Origin: Clostridium frigoris
GTDB lineage: Bacteria; Bacillota; Clostridia; Clostridiales; Clostridiaceae
Direction of reading: 5' to 3'
NCBI RefSeq assembly: GCF_018861865.1
Contig: NZ_JAHLDV010000004.1
Span: forward strand, 96,274-160,273
DNA length: 64,000 nucleotides
The notes beneath the pieces are model-generated. The model was not told the DNA's origin, ran no database searches, and saw only the letters and a program-made list of their open reading frames with translations. Positions 19,281 to 27,889 of this stretch are shown piece after piece. A program made the position numbers and the translations under genes. Position 1 is the stretch's first letter; every line of letters begins with the position of its first letter.

Positions 19281-21113
19281 ATGGCTAGAATAGATAAACG
19301 TAAACCAACTCAAAAAATAGATATAGGTATATGGAGAAAGCTTTTTAAATATCTTTCAGAATTCAAAAATGGACTTATATTTTTAGCATTTCTAATGGTT
19401 GGAGTGGCAGGTATAGACGTAGTAATGCCACTACTTACAAAGTATGCAATTGATAATTTTATAGTAGCTAAAACTGTAGATGGCCTTCCTATATTTGCAG
19501 TAGTGTATTTTTGTGTTATTGTTTTCCAAGGATTAAATGTAAGATTATTTATAATACATGCAGGCAAAATAGAAACACACTTGGCCTATCATATAAGAAA
19601 GATAGGGTTTAAAAGGCTTCAAGAGTTATCTTTTTCATATTATGATACATCCTCTGTGGGGTGGCTTATGGCAAGAATGACCTCGGATATAACAAAACTT
19701 AGTGAAATAATATCATGGGGACTGATTGACATGGTATGGGCACTAGTTATGATGGGTGGATTCATAGGAGTAATGTTTTATAATAATGTAAGATTAACTC
19801 TTATATGTATGAGTGTGGTGCCAATTCTATTTTTAATAGGAATGTATTTTCAAAAGAAAATTCTTAAATCCTATAGAGTTGTTAGAAAATTAAATTCACG
19901 ATTAACTGCAGATTTTAGTGAAGAGGTATCTGGGGCTAAAACTACTAAAACACTTGTAAGGGAAGACGAAAACTTAAAAGAGTTCAAACTAGATGCAGGT
20001 AAAATGAGAAGCTCGTCGGTTAAAGCAGCAGTGTTTTCTGCTCTATTTCTTCCAATTGTTATATCTATGGGAAGTATAGGTGTGGGTTTTGTTTTATGGC
20101 TAGGTGGAAAAAGTATTATAGCAGGATCATTATCTTATGGTACTTTTGTAATGTTTATTGCCTATACGGTCCAGTTTTTTGACCCTATAAGTCATCTAGC
20201 TGGAACAATAGCAGAGCTTCAGAATGCACAAGCATCTGCAGAACGAATTATAGATTTAATAGAAACAAAACCTGATATATGGGACAATGAAAATGTTATT
20301 AAAAAATATGGCGACTTATTCCATGCAAAAAAAGAAAATTGGGAAGATATATATGGAGATATAGAGTTTAAGGATGTTTGTTTTACATATAAAAATGGAG
20401 AAAAGGTATTTGAGAACTTTAACTTAAAGGTTAATAAAGGGGAAACTATAGCACTAGTCGGAGAAACGGGTTCTGGTAAAAGCACCTTAGTAAACTTGCT
20501 TTGTAGATTTTACGAACCGTCAAATGGTGAAATCTTAATTGATGGTATAGATTATAGAAAAAGATCATTATTATGGCTTCAATCAAATATCGGATATGTG
20601 CTTCAAAGCCCACATCTGTTTAGTGGAACAATTAGAGATAATATTATATATGGTAAACTAAATGCATCAATACTCGAAATTGAAAATGCGTCAAAGCTTG
20701 TAAATGCTCATAGTTTCATAAGTAAACTAGATAAGAAATATGATACGCAAGTAGGTGAAGGTGGAGGAAATTTGTCAACAGGAGAAAAGCAACTTATCTC
20801 CTTCGCTAGAGCAATTCTTGCAGATCCAGCATTATTTGTTCTTGATGAGGCTACATCATCTATAGATACAGAAACAGAAAGAATGATACAAAATGCTATA
20901 GAAAAAGTTCTAAGTAGTAGAACTAGTTTTGTAGTTGCTCATAGACTTTCGACCATTGTATCAGCTGATAAAATTCTTGTTATAAGAAATGGAAATATCA
21001 CTGAATCAGGCTCTCATAGAGAACTATTAAAGAAAAAGGGATATTACTATAGTCTTTATACAAATCAGCTCATAGAGGATAAGGAGATGGAAAGTAAAGG
21101 CATATTATCTTAA
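19281..21113 (+). CDS. ABC exporter half-transporter, catalytic-site subunit
   Basis: 610 residues with six membrane helices (about 30-325) and a C-terminal ATPase domain. Walker A is GETGSGKST, Walker B is the canonical LFVLDEATSSIDTE, and the H-loop is VAHRLS. The signature reads LSTGEKQL instead of LSGGQ. This complements the upstream subunit: the full site pairs this Walker A/B with the partner's LSGGQ, and the degenerate site pairs the partner's DD with this LSTGE. A short basic N-terminus (ARIDKRKPTQKIDIG) precedes helix 1. The pair is followed by a 19-bp perfect inverted repeat. Confidence 0.92.
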   Translation: MARIDKRKPTQKIDIGIWRKLFKYLSEFKNGLIFLAFLMVGVAGIDVVMPLLTKYAIDNFIVAKTVDGLPIFAVVYFCVIVFQGLNVRLFIIHAGKIETHLAYHIRKIGFKRLQELSFSYYDTSSVGWLMARMTSDITKLSEIISWGLIDMVWALVMMGGFIGVMFYNNVRLTLICMSVVPILFLIGMYFQKKILKSYRVVRKLNSRLTADFSEEVSGAKTTKTLVREDENLKEFKLDAGKMRSSSVKAAVFSALFLPIVISMGSIGVGFVLWLGGKSIIAGSLSYGTFVMFIAYTVQFFDPISHLAGTIAELQNAQASAERIIDLIETKPDIWDNENVIKKYGDLFHAKKENWEDIYGDIEFKDVCFTYKNGEKVFENFNLKVNKGETIALVGETGSGKSTLVNLLCRFYEPSNGEILIDGIDYRKRSLLWLQSNIGYVLQSPHLFSGTIRDNIIYGKLNASILEIENASKLVNAHSFISKLDKKYDTQVGEGGGNLSTGEKQLISFARAILADPALFVLDEATSSIDTETERMIQNAIEKVLSSRTSFVVAHRLSTIVSADKILVIRNGNITESGSHRELLKKKGYYYSLYTNQLIEDKEMESKGILS

Positions 21114-21161
21114 GAGTGTGTGATAATAAATTATTTATAATTTTATTAAAACTAGAATTGT

Positions 21162-21205
21162 TAGGGGCGGTTAATAACTTATATTAAAGTTATTAACCGC
21201 CCCTA
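21162..21205 (+). terminator. GC-rich 19-bp perfect hairpin after the ABC exporter pair
   Basis: TAGGGGCGGTTAATAACTT (21162-21180) pairs without mismatch with 21187-21205 around a six-base loop. It is much more GC-rich than its surroundings. No continuous T run follows on either strand, so it is either a weak terminator or a 3' end-stabilising element. Confidence 0.6.
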
Positions 21206-21298
21206 TAAACTTTAACATTTAGTTAACATGGACTTAACTTATGTCAAGTAATATAAAATTGACAAGATATCCAATTTTATCTAAAGGGGTTGCATCCA

Positions 21299-23422
21299 AT
21301 GAATGTAAAAGCAATGATTACTAGATTAGCTACAAAAATTATATTTATAACATCTAAAACTTTCGCAAAGGTTAAAAAATTAAAAGGTTTTAAAAATATT
21401 TCAATTCCTATAAAAGTTATTTTGATAGTAGCTGGAACCTTAGTTTTTTTTATGGTTATAGAAAATGTTATTATATATAGGGTTACTTATAATAAAATAG
21501 TAAGCACGAATAAACAAAACATGAAGCTAGTGTCTAATGAAGTATATGAAAATTTTAAAAATTTGATAAAAATACAAACTAGTGATGTTGAGAAAAATGC
21601 TTTAAATGATGATGTTATTGGACTTGTAAAACATAAAAATAGTACAGAACGTGATGAGTTTAAGATTAAATATAAAGGTGAAATTGTAGAAATGACAAAT
21701 AAACTAAAGACATATGCTAAAAGTAACAAGACTGATGAACATGAGTTCATTACAGATAAAGATGGAGTAATTATAGCTGATAGCGATGAGGAATATTTAA
21801 ATAGTGATTTAAGTCAAAATGATTACGCAAAAAAAGCTTTGAATGGTTCGCCTTCCGTAAGTTCAGTATATACATCCGTCGTAAATTTCAAGCCAGTAGT
21901 TACATTTGTACAACCAATTAAGGACGAAAATAATAATGTAATCGGAATAGCTGGAAAAAGTGTATACATAGACTATTTTTCTCAAAGATTTGATAAATTT
22001 AAATTCTTAGACGATGGATTTTTATTCGTGGTAGATAGCTCTCAAAATATAATATATCATCCAGACAAACATCGTATTAATAAAAAGCTTGATATTCCTG
22101 AATTGATTAGCCTTACTAAGGACAATAACAATTTTAAAAAAGGTAATATGAAGGAATTTACATATAAGACTGGTAAAAATAAATTTAATGCATTTTACAT
22201 TAGTGTGCCAGAACTTAAAAGTTTAGTAGTGCTGACAGTAAATGAGAGTAATATGAAAAGTGCTTCTAATACAATAGGAAAACTTATAGTGTTAATGACT
22301 TTTATAATGCTAATAGTAATGGTTCCAATATGCTATATATGCATAAGGAGAATTTTAAGGCCACTGAATACCCTTGTGAAAAATACAGTAGAAATTTCAA
22401 ATGGAAATCTTGCAGTTATGAATGTAATAAAAAATGATGATGAAATTGGCAAATTAGCCTCCAGTTTTAATATTATGACGGAAAACATTAAATCCTTAGT
22501 TTATGACGTAGCTAAGGTAACGGAGGAGCTTTTGCACATTAACAAAGTTACTGGTACAACGCAGCATAATATAGTAACCGGTATGGAGATAATCACAGAA
22601 AATACTCAAGTAGTATCTAATGATACTGATAAGCTAAATAATGTAATAGATATATGTGTGAGATCATTTGAGTCAATAACTAAAAAGGTTCAAATTATTA
22701 AAGAACAATCTACAAATATGTTCTTAAAGGCTGAGAATATTAAGGAGATTAATAATATAAATATAAGTTCAGTAACTAGCTTAAAATATATAAATAAAGA
22801 AAGTACAAATAAATTAAATAGCGTAAATGATTCGTTCAAGGAGTTATATTTAGATTTTATGGGCATTAACAATATAGTCGATGTTGTAAATAACATATCT
22901 AAAAGAACCCATATATTATCTTTAAATGCATCAATTGAAGCTGCGACAGCTGGAAAATATGGCAATGGGTTTAGTGTTGTTGCTAGAGAAATTAGAAGTT
23001 TATCAGAGGGTATTGGTGAACAAATGATTAAAATACAAGATATAGTTAGTAGTGTCAATAGTAATATGGTAAGGACTGAAAATAGCATAGTCGAAGTTAA
23101 TAGGGTTTTTAATGAGCAGGATGGTGCTATAAATGATACTATTGTAAGTTATAAAAAGGCATTAAGTTCAACAGAAGATATTGCAGGGTCTATTGGAAAC
23201 ATTCACTTTAGTATCGATGAATTAAATAATGAAAATAGAAGCGTTATAAATAATCTTAAAGAGGTAAATGTTATTTGCAGTGATTTTACAAATTCTGTTG
23301 GTCAAATAAGTTCTGTAATTGAAAATCAATATGATGAAACTAAGAATATGGATGGTCTAGTACAACAATTAGAAGATTCAACTAACGAACTTAGGGAAAA
23401 AATGAATAAATTTAATTTATAA
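21299..23422 (+). CDS. Methyl-accepting chemotaxis protein with periplasmic-type Cache sensor
   Basis: 707 residues from the ATG at 21299, which has AAAGGGG at the right distance; the TTG 9 bases earlier touches that site. Order: basic N-terminus, membrane helix (about 38-60), extracellular dCache-like sensor (about 62-315, containing the ITDKDGVIIADSD segment), second helix (about 320-345), HAMP (about 346-400) and cytoplasmic signalling domain. The hairpin tip that contacts CheA/CheW is at about 540-575 (SLNASIEAATAG). The ligand is unknown; Cache domains often bind amino acids or organic acids. A short hairpin (21253-21280) sits directly before the ribosome site. Confidence 0.92.
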   Translation: MNVKAMITRLATKIIFITSKTFAKVKKLKGFKNISIPIKVILIVAGTLVFFMVIENVIIYRVTYNKIVSTNKQNMKLVSNEVYENFKNLIKIQTSDVEKNALNDDVIGLVKHKNSTERDEFKIKYKGEIVEMTNKLKTYAKSNKTDEHEFITDKDGVIIADSDEEYLNSDLSQNDYAKKALNGSPSVSSVYTSVVNFKPVVTFVQPIKDENNNVIGIAGKSVYIDYFSQRFDKFKFLDDGFLFVVDSSQNIIYHPDKHRINKKLDIPELISLTKDNNNFKKGNMKEFTYKTGKNKFNAFYISVPELKSLVVLTVNESNMKSASNTIGKLIVLMTFIMLIVMVPICYICIRRILRPLNTLVKNTVEISNGNLAVMNVIKNDDEIGKLASSFNIMTENIKSLVYDVAKVTEELLHINKVTGTTQHNIVTGMEIITENTQVVSNDTDKLNNVIDICVRSFESITKKVQIIKEQSTNMFLKAENIKEINNINISSVTSLKYINKESTNKLNSVNDSFKELYLDFMGINNIVDVVNNISKRTHILSLNASIEAATAGKYGNGFSVVAREIRSLSEGIGEQMIKIQDIVSSVNSNMVRTENSIVEVNRVFNEQDGAINDTIVSYKKALSSTEDIAGSIGNIHFSIDELNNENRSVINNLKEVNVICSDFTNSVGQISSVIENQYDETKNMDGLVQQLEDSTNELREKMNKFNL

Positions 23423-23428
23423 AAATAT

Positions 23429-23490
23429 AATATACAAATAAAAAAAAGAAACCAAATAATTATTTGGTTTCTTTTTTTTATTTGTATATT
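23429..23490 (+). terminator. 62-bp perfect palindrome, bidirectional terminator
   Basis: Both 31-bp arms match exactly about a centre at 23459/23460. The arms contain GAAACCAAAT flanked by an eight-A run on one side and an eight-T run on the other, so each strand carries a hairpin followed by Ts. It fills the whole gap between the converging chemoreceptor and gltX genes and even includes the gltX stop codon. Confidence 0.9.
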
Positions 23491-25144
23491 ATTTAAAACT
23501 TTGGCTTAATCTTTCAATAACACGTTTTTCACCCATAGCTTGCATTACTTCATGTAGATCTTGAGTTTGTGTTCTATTAGTTAATGCTACTCTTACAATT
23601 GTTGCAACATCTGATAATTGACCTTTAAACAAATCTGGATTTTTTTTATACGTTTTTGCGTTTTTAGCATATCCAAGGTTTAAAGCCAGTTCTTTAAGCG
23701 TTGCAAACCAAGTGTCATTATCATGAGAAAAATCATATACACCTATATAACTTGAAAGTACACTTCTTACCTCATCCATTGGGATATGATCAGGAAAATT
23801 GTAACCTTGCGTAAGGCTAGTGTTATAAAGATCATCAAAGAAATACACAATATGTTCTTTTACATCTAACCATTTTACAAAATCTTTTCTTGGCTTGTCA
23901 TTTTCTCTCTCTATATTAAATATCTTTTTAGAATATTCTTCACTTTCTATTAATAATTCTGCCATTTTAATATCATAATTTTTAGCCCAATTAAGATAAA
24001 GTTCATATACTGTAGCTGCATCCATGGTAGCTATAACATCTTTACTAATATCGTTAAGTTTTAAAATATCAAATAAAGCTCCACTTTTGCTCATATTTTC
24101 AAGGGTAATATTAAAGCTTGTGCAAGGTATATTAACATGCGTATCTCGCCATTCTTGAAAATCTGAATTAATTAAATTTACAAGATATTCAGTTACAGCT
24201 ACAAAAGGATAACCTTTAGATCTATAAAATTCAACTGAGATTTCTGGGTCTTTTCTCTTGCTAAGCTTGCGTTTTGATGTTCCATCCATTTTCATAATTG
24301 TAGGTATATGAGCGTATTCTGGGGGCGTAAAGCCCAATAGTTCAAACAACTGTAAATGTATAGGGAGAGATGAAAGCCACTCCTCACCACGAATTACATG
24401 GGTTGTTCCCATTAAATAATCATCTATAGCATGAGCAAAATGGTATGTTGGAATTCCGTTTGTTTTAAGAATTACAATATCTTGGTCATTTTCTGGCATA
24501 CTTATGGTACCTTTAATTAAATCATTACAAACAACTCTTTTCCCACATTCCTCAGGTGCTCTAAGCCTTATAACATAAGGAGTACCCTTTGCGAGCTCAG
24601 AAGTAATTTCATCCATTGTTGAATTCCTGTGAATGGCCCATTTTCCGTGATATCCGGTATTAATTTTAAGTTCTTGTTGAATTATTCTTGTTTTATCTAA
24701 ATCTTCTGCAGTGCAAAAGCAAGGATAAGCGAGGCCCTTTGATATTAGAGATTTTACAAAGGCATGATATATATTAATTCTGTCGCTTTGCTTATATGGA
24801 CCATAAGCACCTTTCTCGCTAGTAGAATCTATAACGCCTTCATCAAAGTTAATACCAAAATCTCGAAGCGTGTTAGTGCTATCTTCAATGGCACCAACTA
24901 CCTCTCTTTTTTTGTCAGTGTCTTCTACTCTAAAATAGAATATACCTTCACTTTGGTGTGCAAGCCTTTCAGATATAAGAGCAGCAAATACACCTCCAAG
25001 ATGTTGAAAACCAGTAGGACTAGGTGCATATCTTGTAACCATAGCATTAGGTTTAAGATTACGTTTTGGGTAAAGATTCCTATAGAATTCTGGAGTTTCT
25101 TTTATGTCAGGAAATAATAAATCAGCCAGTTTTAAATAATCCAT
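23489..25144 (-). CDS. gltX: Glutamate--tRNA ligase
   Basis: 551 residues from the ATG at 25144, chosen because AAAGGATG leaves proper spacing only there. It charges tRNA-Glu with glutamate. The class I signature region reads RYAPSPTGFQHLGG (HIGH-type) and the second motif KRKLSKRKDP (KMSKS-type). It is longer than the usual 480-490-residue bacterial form because of a larger C-terminal anticodon-binding part. The gene stands alone behind a consensus promoter and a shortened T-box-like leader (25185-25283), which suggests control by uncharged tRNA or a decayed version of it. Confidence 0.93.
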   Translation of the reverse strand: MDYLKLADLLFPDIKETPEFYRNLYPKRNLKPNAMVTRYAPSPTGFQHLGGVFAALISERLAHQSEGIFYFRVEDTDKKREVVGAIEDSTNTLRDFGINFDEGVIDSTSEKGAYGPYKQSDRINIYHAFVKSLISKGLAYPCFCTAEDLDKTRIIQQELKINTGYHGKWAIHRNSTMDEITSELAKGTPYVIRLRAPEECGKRVVCNDLIKGTISMPENDQDIVILKTNGIPTYHFAHAIDDYLMGTTHVIRGEEWLSSLPIHLQLFELLGFTPPEYAHIPTIMKMDGTSKRKLSKRKDPEISVEFYRSKGYPFVAVTEYLVNLINSDFQEWRDTHVNIPCTSFNITLENMSKSGALFDILKLNDISKDVIATMDAATVYELYLNWAKNYDIKMAELLIESEEYSKKIFNIERENDKPRKDFVKWLDVKEHIVYFFDDLYNTSLTQGYNFPDHIPMDEVRSVLSSYIGVYDFSHDNDTWFATLKELALNLGYAKNAKTYKKNPDLFKGQLSDVATIVRVALTNRTQTQDLHEVMQAMGEKRVIERLSQSFK

Positions 25145-25184
25145 ATTAATCATCCTTTCTTATGTAAGTATTTTAATTTAAAAT

Positions 25185-25243
25185 AAAAAACCTCTCATCC
25201 TTTAATATAATAGGACGAAAGGTAAACTTCTGCGATACCACCT
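25185..25243 (-). promoter_or_regulatory. T-box-like antiterminator/terminator element in the gltX leader
   Basis: On the minus strand, AGGTGGTATCGCAGAAG (25243-25227) resembles the T-box core AGGGTGGTACCGCG. It is followed by an 11-bp stem, CCTTTCGTCCT (25222-25212) with AGGATGAGAGG (25201-25191, three G-U-type pairs), and then TTTTTT. CTTTCGTCCT is the sequence usually seen in T-box terminators. The likely transcription start (about 25283) leaves only about 40 nt before the core, too short for a normal Stem I with specifier loop. Confidence 0.6.
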
Positions 25244-25289
25244 AAATTGAAATTATACACACTTATCTTTTTTATTACATTTAAATTTA

Positions 25290-25318
25290 ATTATACATAT
25301 ATTTTTGTGAAATGTCAA
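25290..25318 (-). promoter_or_regulatory. Consensus SigA promoter of gltX
   Basis: Read on the minus strand: TTGACA (25318-25313), a 17-bp spacer and TATAAT (25295-25290). Transcription should start near 25283. The rest of the 25154-25593 gap upstream of this promoter is AT-rich and shows no gene. Confidence 0.8.
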
Positions 25319-25593
25319 TATACAATGGTTTATAATCTTTGGAGGATTAAATCAGATACATATATTCACTTTTTTTGATAAAGACCATATGTTAGTAGTA
25401 GAGGAGGAATATTGTGTTTAAAATTCTCATAGATTATGAAAAAGAAATAAATATATATTAATGTATAGGTTTTCATAATATGATATAATATATAAAATAA
25501 AGAAAGTTTTATAAGAAAAATTAGTTCTAAACTTATATATAGGCATATTGTAACGAAATAGATGTAAGAACATAAAAGTGAGGTGAAAATAAT

Positions 25594-26244
25594 ATGGGCG
25601 CTTTAGTTTTGCTCAGTGGTTTTACGAAAAAGGATAATGTGAATTTAATAAAGAGGATCAAAGAAATATTTTTAGATAGAAAATATACTGTGAGTTATAT
25701 ACCTTCAATAACTGATAAGAAATTAGAAAATTTTAAAAACACAAAAATGCAATTACGTGAATATGGAAATTTTGAATTTAACTATTTTGATATAGATGAT
25801 TTTTGTAGTATAGATACTATAGATGCAATATTTAAGTCAGACGTAATATATTTATCAGGCGGAAATGCTTATTATTTTTTAAATAACATTAAGAAAAGAT
25901 ATTTTATAACTAGGTTAAGACGATATGTAAAAAATGGTGGTTGTATTATAGGGTTATGCGCAGGTGCAATAATGATGGCAAATGATATATCAGCTGCACA
26001 ATTTGGCAGTGAGGATATAGTAGGTTTATCAAATCTATCATCTTTAGCACTAGTTGATTTTAATTTTATGCCACATTGGAATAAGCGTAGTAAGTATTTA
26101 GATGATATAAAGAAGTATTCTAATAATACCGGGAACACAGTTTATACTTGTAATGACGGAGATGGGATAGTTGTAATTAACAATGAATTACAATTTTATG
26201 GAGATATAAATATTATAAAAGAGGGAGAAATAGAACAAGTCTAA
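25594..26244 (+). CDS. Peptidase S51 / dipeptidase E-like protein with Cys nucleophile
   Basis: 216 residues with the class I amidotransferase-like fold of family S51. Visible motifs are the oxyanion SGGNAYYFL (about 88-96), the nucleophile elbow GLCAGAIMM (Cys122), and the LVDFNFMPHW segment with His161. Family S51 (PepE, cyanophycinase) normally has Ser in G-x-S-A-G; here the codon is TGC, giving Cys. Either it works as a cysteine hydrolase or the chemistry has changed. GAGGTG lies before the ATG. No cyanophycin or peptide genes are adjacent. Confidence 0.78.
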   Translation: MGALVLLSGFTKKDNVNLIKRIKEIFLDRKYTVSYIPSITDKKLENFKNTKMQLREYGNFEFNYFDIDDFCSIDTIDAIFKSDVIYLSGGNAYYFLNNIKKRYFITRLRRYVKNGGCIIGLCAGAIMMANDISAAQFGSEDIVGLSNLSSLALVDFNFMPHWNKRSKYLDDIKKYSNNTGNTVYTCNDGDGIVVINNELQFYGDINIIKEGEIEQV

Positions 26245-26315
26245 TAAAAAATCAATGTTATAATTTATTTAACATTGATTTTTATTAAATTATATTTTTG
26301 TTTTGAAGAAATATA

Positions 26316-27743
26316 TTAACTAGCAGTTCTAGCAATACTAGCTATTTTAATTTTAATCTTATTAAGTTTTAAAATTTGATGTCTTTCTAGTATTTGAAGG
26401 GACGTATAAGTATACCTTATAAATATAGCTGCAGTAATAAAGGATATTACATCTGAAATTGGATAAGCAAGCCATGCTCCGGATACACCCATATCTAAAC
26501 CAATTACAAATGAATATACAATAGGTATAAATACTATTATTTGCCTAAAAATTGACAATTTAAAAGATGCCTTAACTCTGTTTATAGCTTGGCAATAAGA
26601 AATTGCTAAATAATATACCCCAATGCAAGGGAATACAGCTATAACCATTCTAAAAGCCTTAGAGGTTTGTTCAATAATGGCTTTATCATTTATAAATAGG
26701 CCTATAAGTTGGTTTGAAAAAATCATAAATATTGCCCATAATAAAGTTGAACTTACAGAAACTGCAATTATAGATGATTTGACAACTTCTTTTAACCTTG
26801 TATAGTTTCCGGCACCAAAATTATAGGCAGCAATTGGTTGCATAGCTGAGCTTATACCCATTACCGTCATAAATAAAAACATTGAAACCCTTGTTGTTAA
26901 ACCTATTGTTACAATGGCTGAATCTCCACCATAGGAGAATAGTAGATTATTTAATATAGCAGCTACTAATGCATCTGATATCTCTACTATAAATGTTGAA
27001 AATCCAACACATACGATTCCAATAGATACTGCCTTATTAAGACTTAATTTAAAAGAAAACTTCAAACTTATTTTTAATTTTATAAATATAATTAAAACAT
27101 ATACAAAAGCTATTATTTGGGATGCAACTGTTGCTATAGCGGCTCCTTTTACTCCGTATGAGAATACATTTATTAGAAAATAATCTATAATTACGTTGAA
27201 AATTGCTCCAATAGAAGTGCTTAATAAAACTATTTTGGTGTTTCCGAAAGAAGTTATAATATATGATGCAATTACAGTAAAAGATTGAAAAAGTACACCG
27301 ATTAAGATTATGCTTATATAATCTTTTGCAAGAGAAAATGTATTTTTAGAGGCCCCTAGGCTAATTAGGATTTTGTCTTGGAAAACAAAAATGCTAATAG
27401 CAATTACGGATACTATTATAAACATTAGAATTATAGCATTTGGTATAATTACTTTAAGATTTTCAAAATTTTTGTCTCCACAGCTCCTTGAAACGGAAGT
27501 TGAAGCACCGATAGCTATAAGCATAGATATGGCAAAGAATAGCCTTTGAATTGGGAATGCTATGGTTAAAGCACCTATTGCATTGGCACCGATTGCTTGA
27601 CCTAAAAACATGGAGTCCACCATGTTGTACATTTCCGCTACCATTAAGGAGATTATTGCTGGTACTGAGAATTTATATAATAGTTTTCCAATCTTTTCTT
27701 CACCAAACATTTTGTTGCTTTCTGTGATGTTACTCATTGTCAT
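26316..27743 (-). CDS. MATE family efflux transporter
   Basis: 475 residues from the ATG at 27743, which stands 11 bases after AAGGGG; a GTG 9 bases upstream is too close to that site. Twelve hydrophobic segments, the typical start EEKIGKLLYKFSVPAIISLM and the GANAIGALTIAFPIQ segment put it in the DinF/NorM-like clostridial MATE group. It should export drugs or metabolites against Na+ or H+ influx. It is not closely alike to the MATE protein at 10.7 kb. It is downstream of the AraC regulator on the same strand, 146 bp apart, which hints at control by it. Confidence 0.87.
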   Translation of the reverse strand: MTMSNITESNKMFGEEKIGKLLYKFSVPAIISLMVAEMYNMVDSMFLGQAIGANAIGALTIAFPIQRLFFAISMLIAIGASTSVSRSCGDKNFENLKVIIPNAIILMFIIVSVIAISIFVFQDKILISLGASKNTFSLAKDYISIILIGVLFQSFTVIASYIITSFGNTKIVLLSTSIGAIFNVIIDYFLINVFSYGVKGAAIATVASQIIAFVYVLIIFIKLKISLKFSFKLSLNKAVSIGIVCVGFSTFIVEISDALVAAILNNLLFSYGGDSAIVTIGLTTRVSMFLFMTVMGISSAMQPIAAYNFGAGNYTRLKEVVKSSIIAVSVSSTLLWAIFMIFSNQLIGLFINDKAIIEQTSKAFRMVIAVFPCIGVYYLAISYCQAINRVKASFKLSIFRQIIVFIPIVYSFVIGLDMGVSGAWLAYPISDVISFITAAIFIRYTYTSLQILERHQILKLNKIKIKIASIARTAS

Positions 27744-27889
27744 TAAATTCACTACCCCTTAAAATTTCTATTTCTATAATACTATTTTACGCTATTATGC
27801 ATTTTTTAACATTCACATACTTGCTAGATAAAAAGTACGAAATTGCTAACATGTGAGTTTGTGTTGCATGAAAATAACAAAAAAACACC

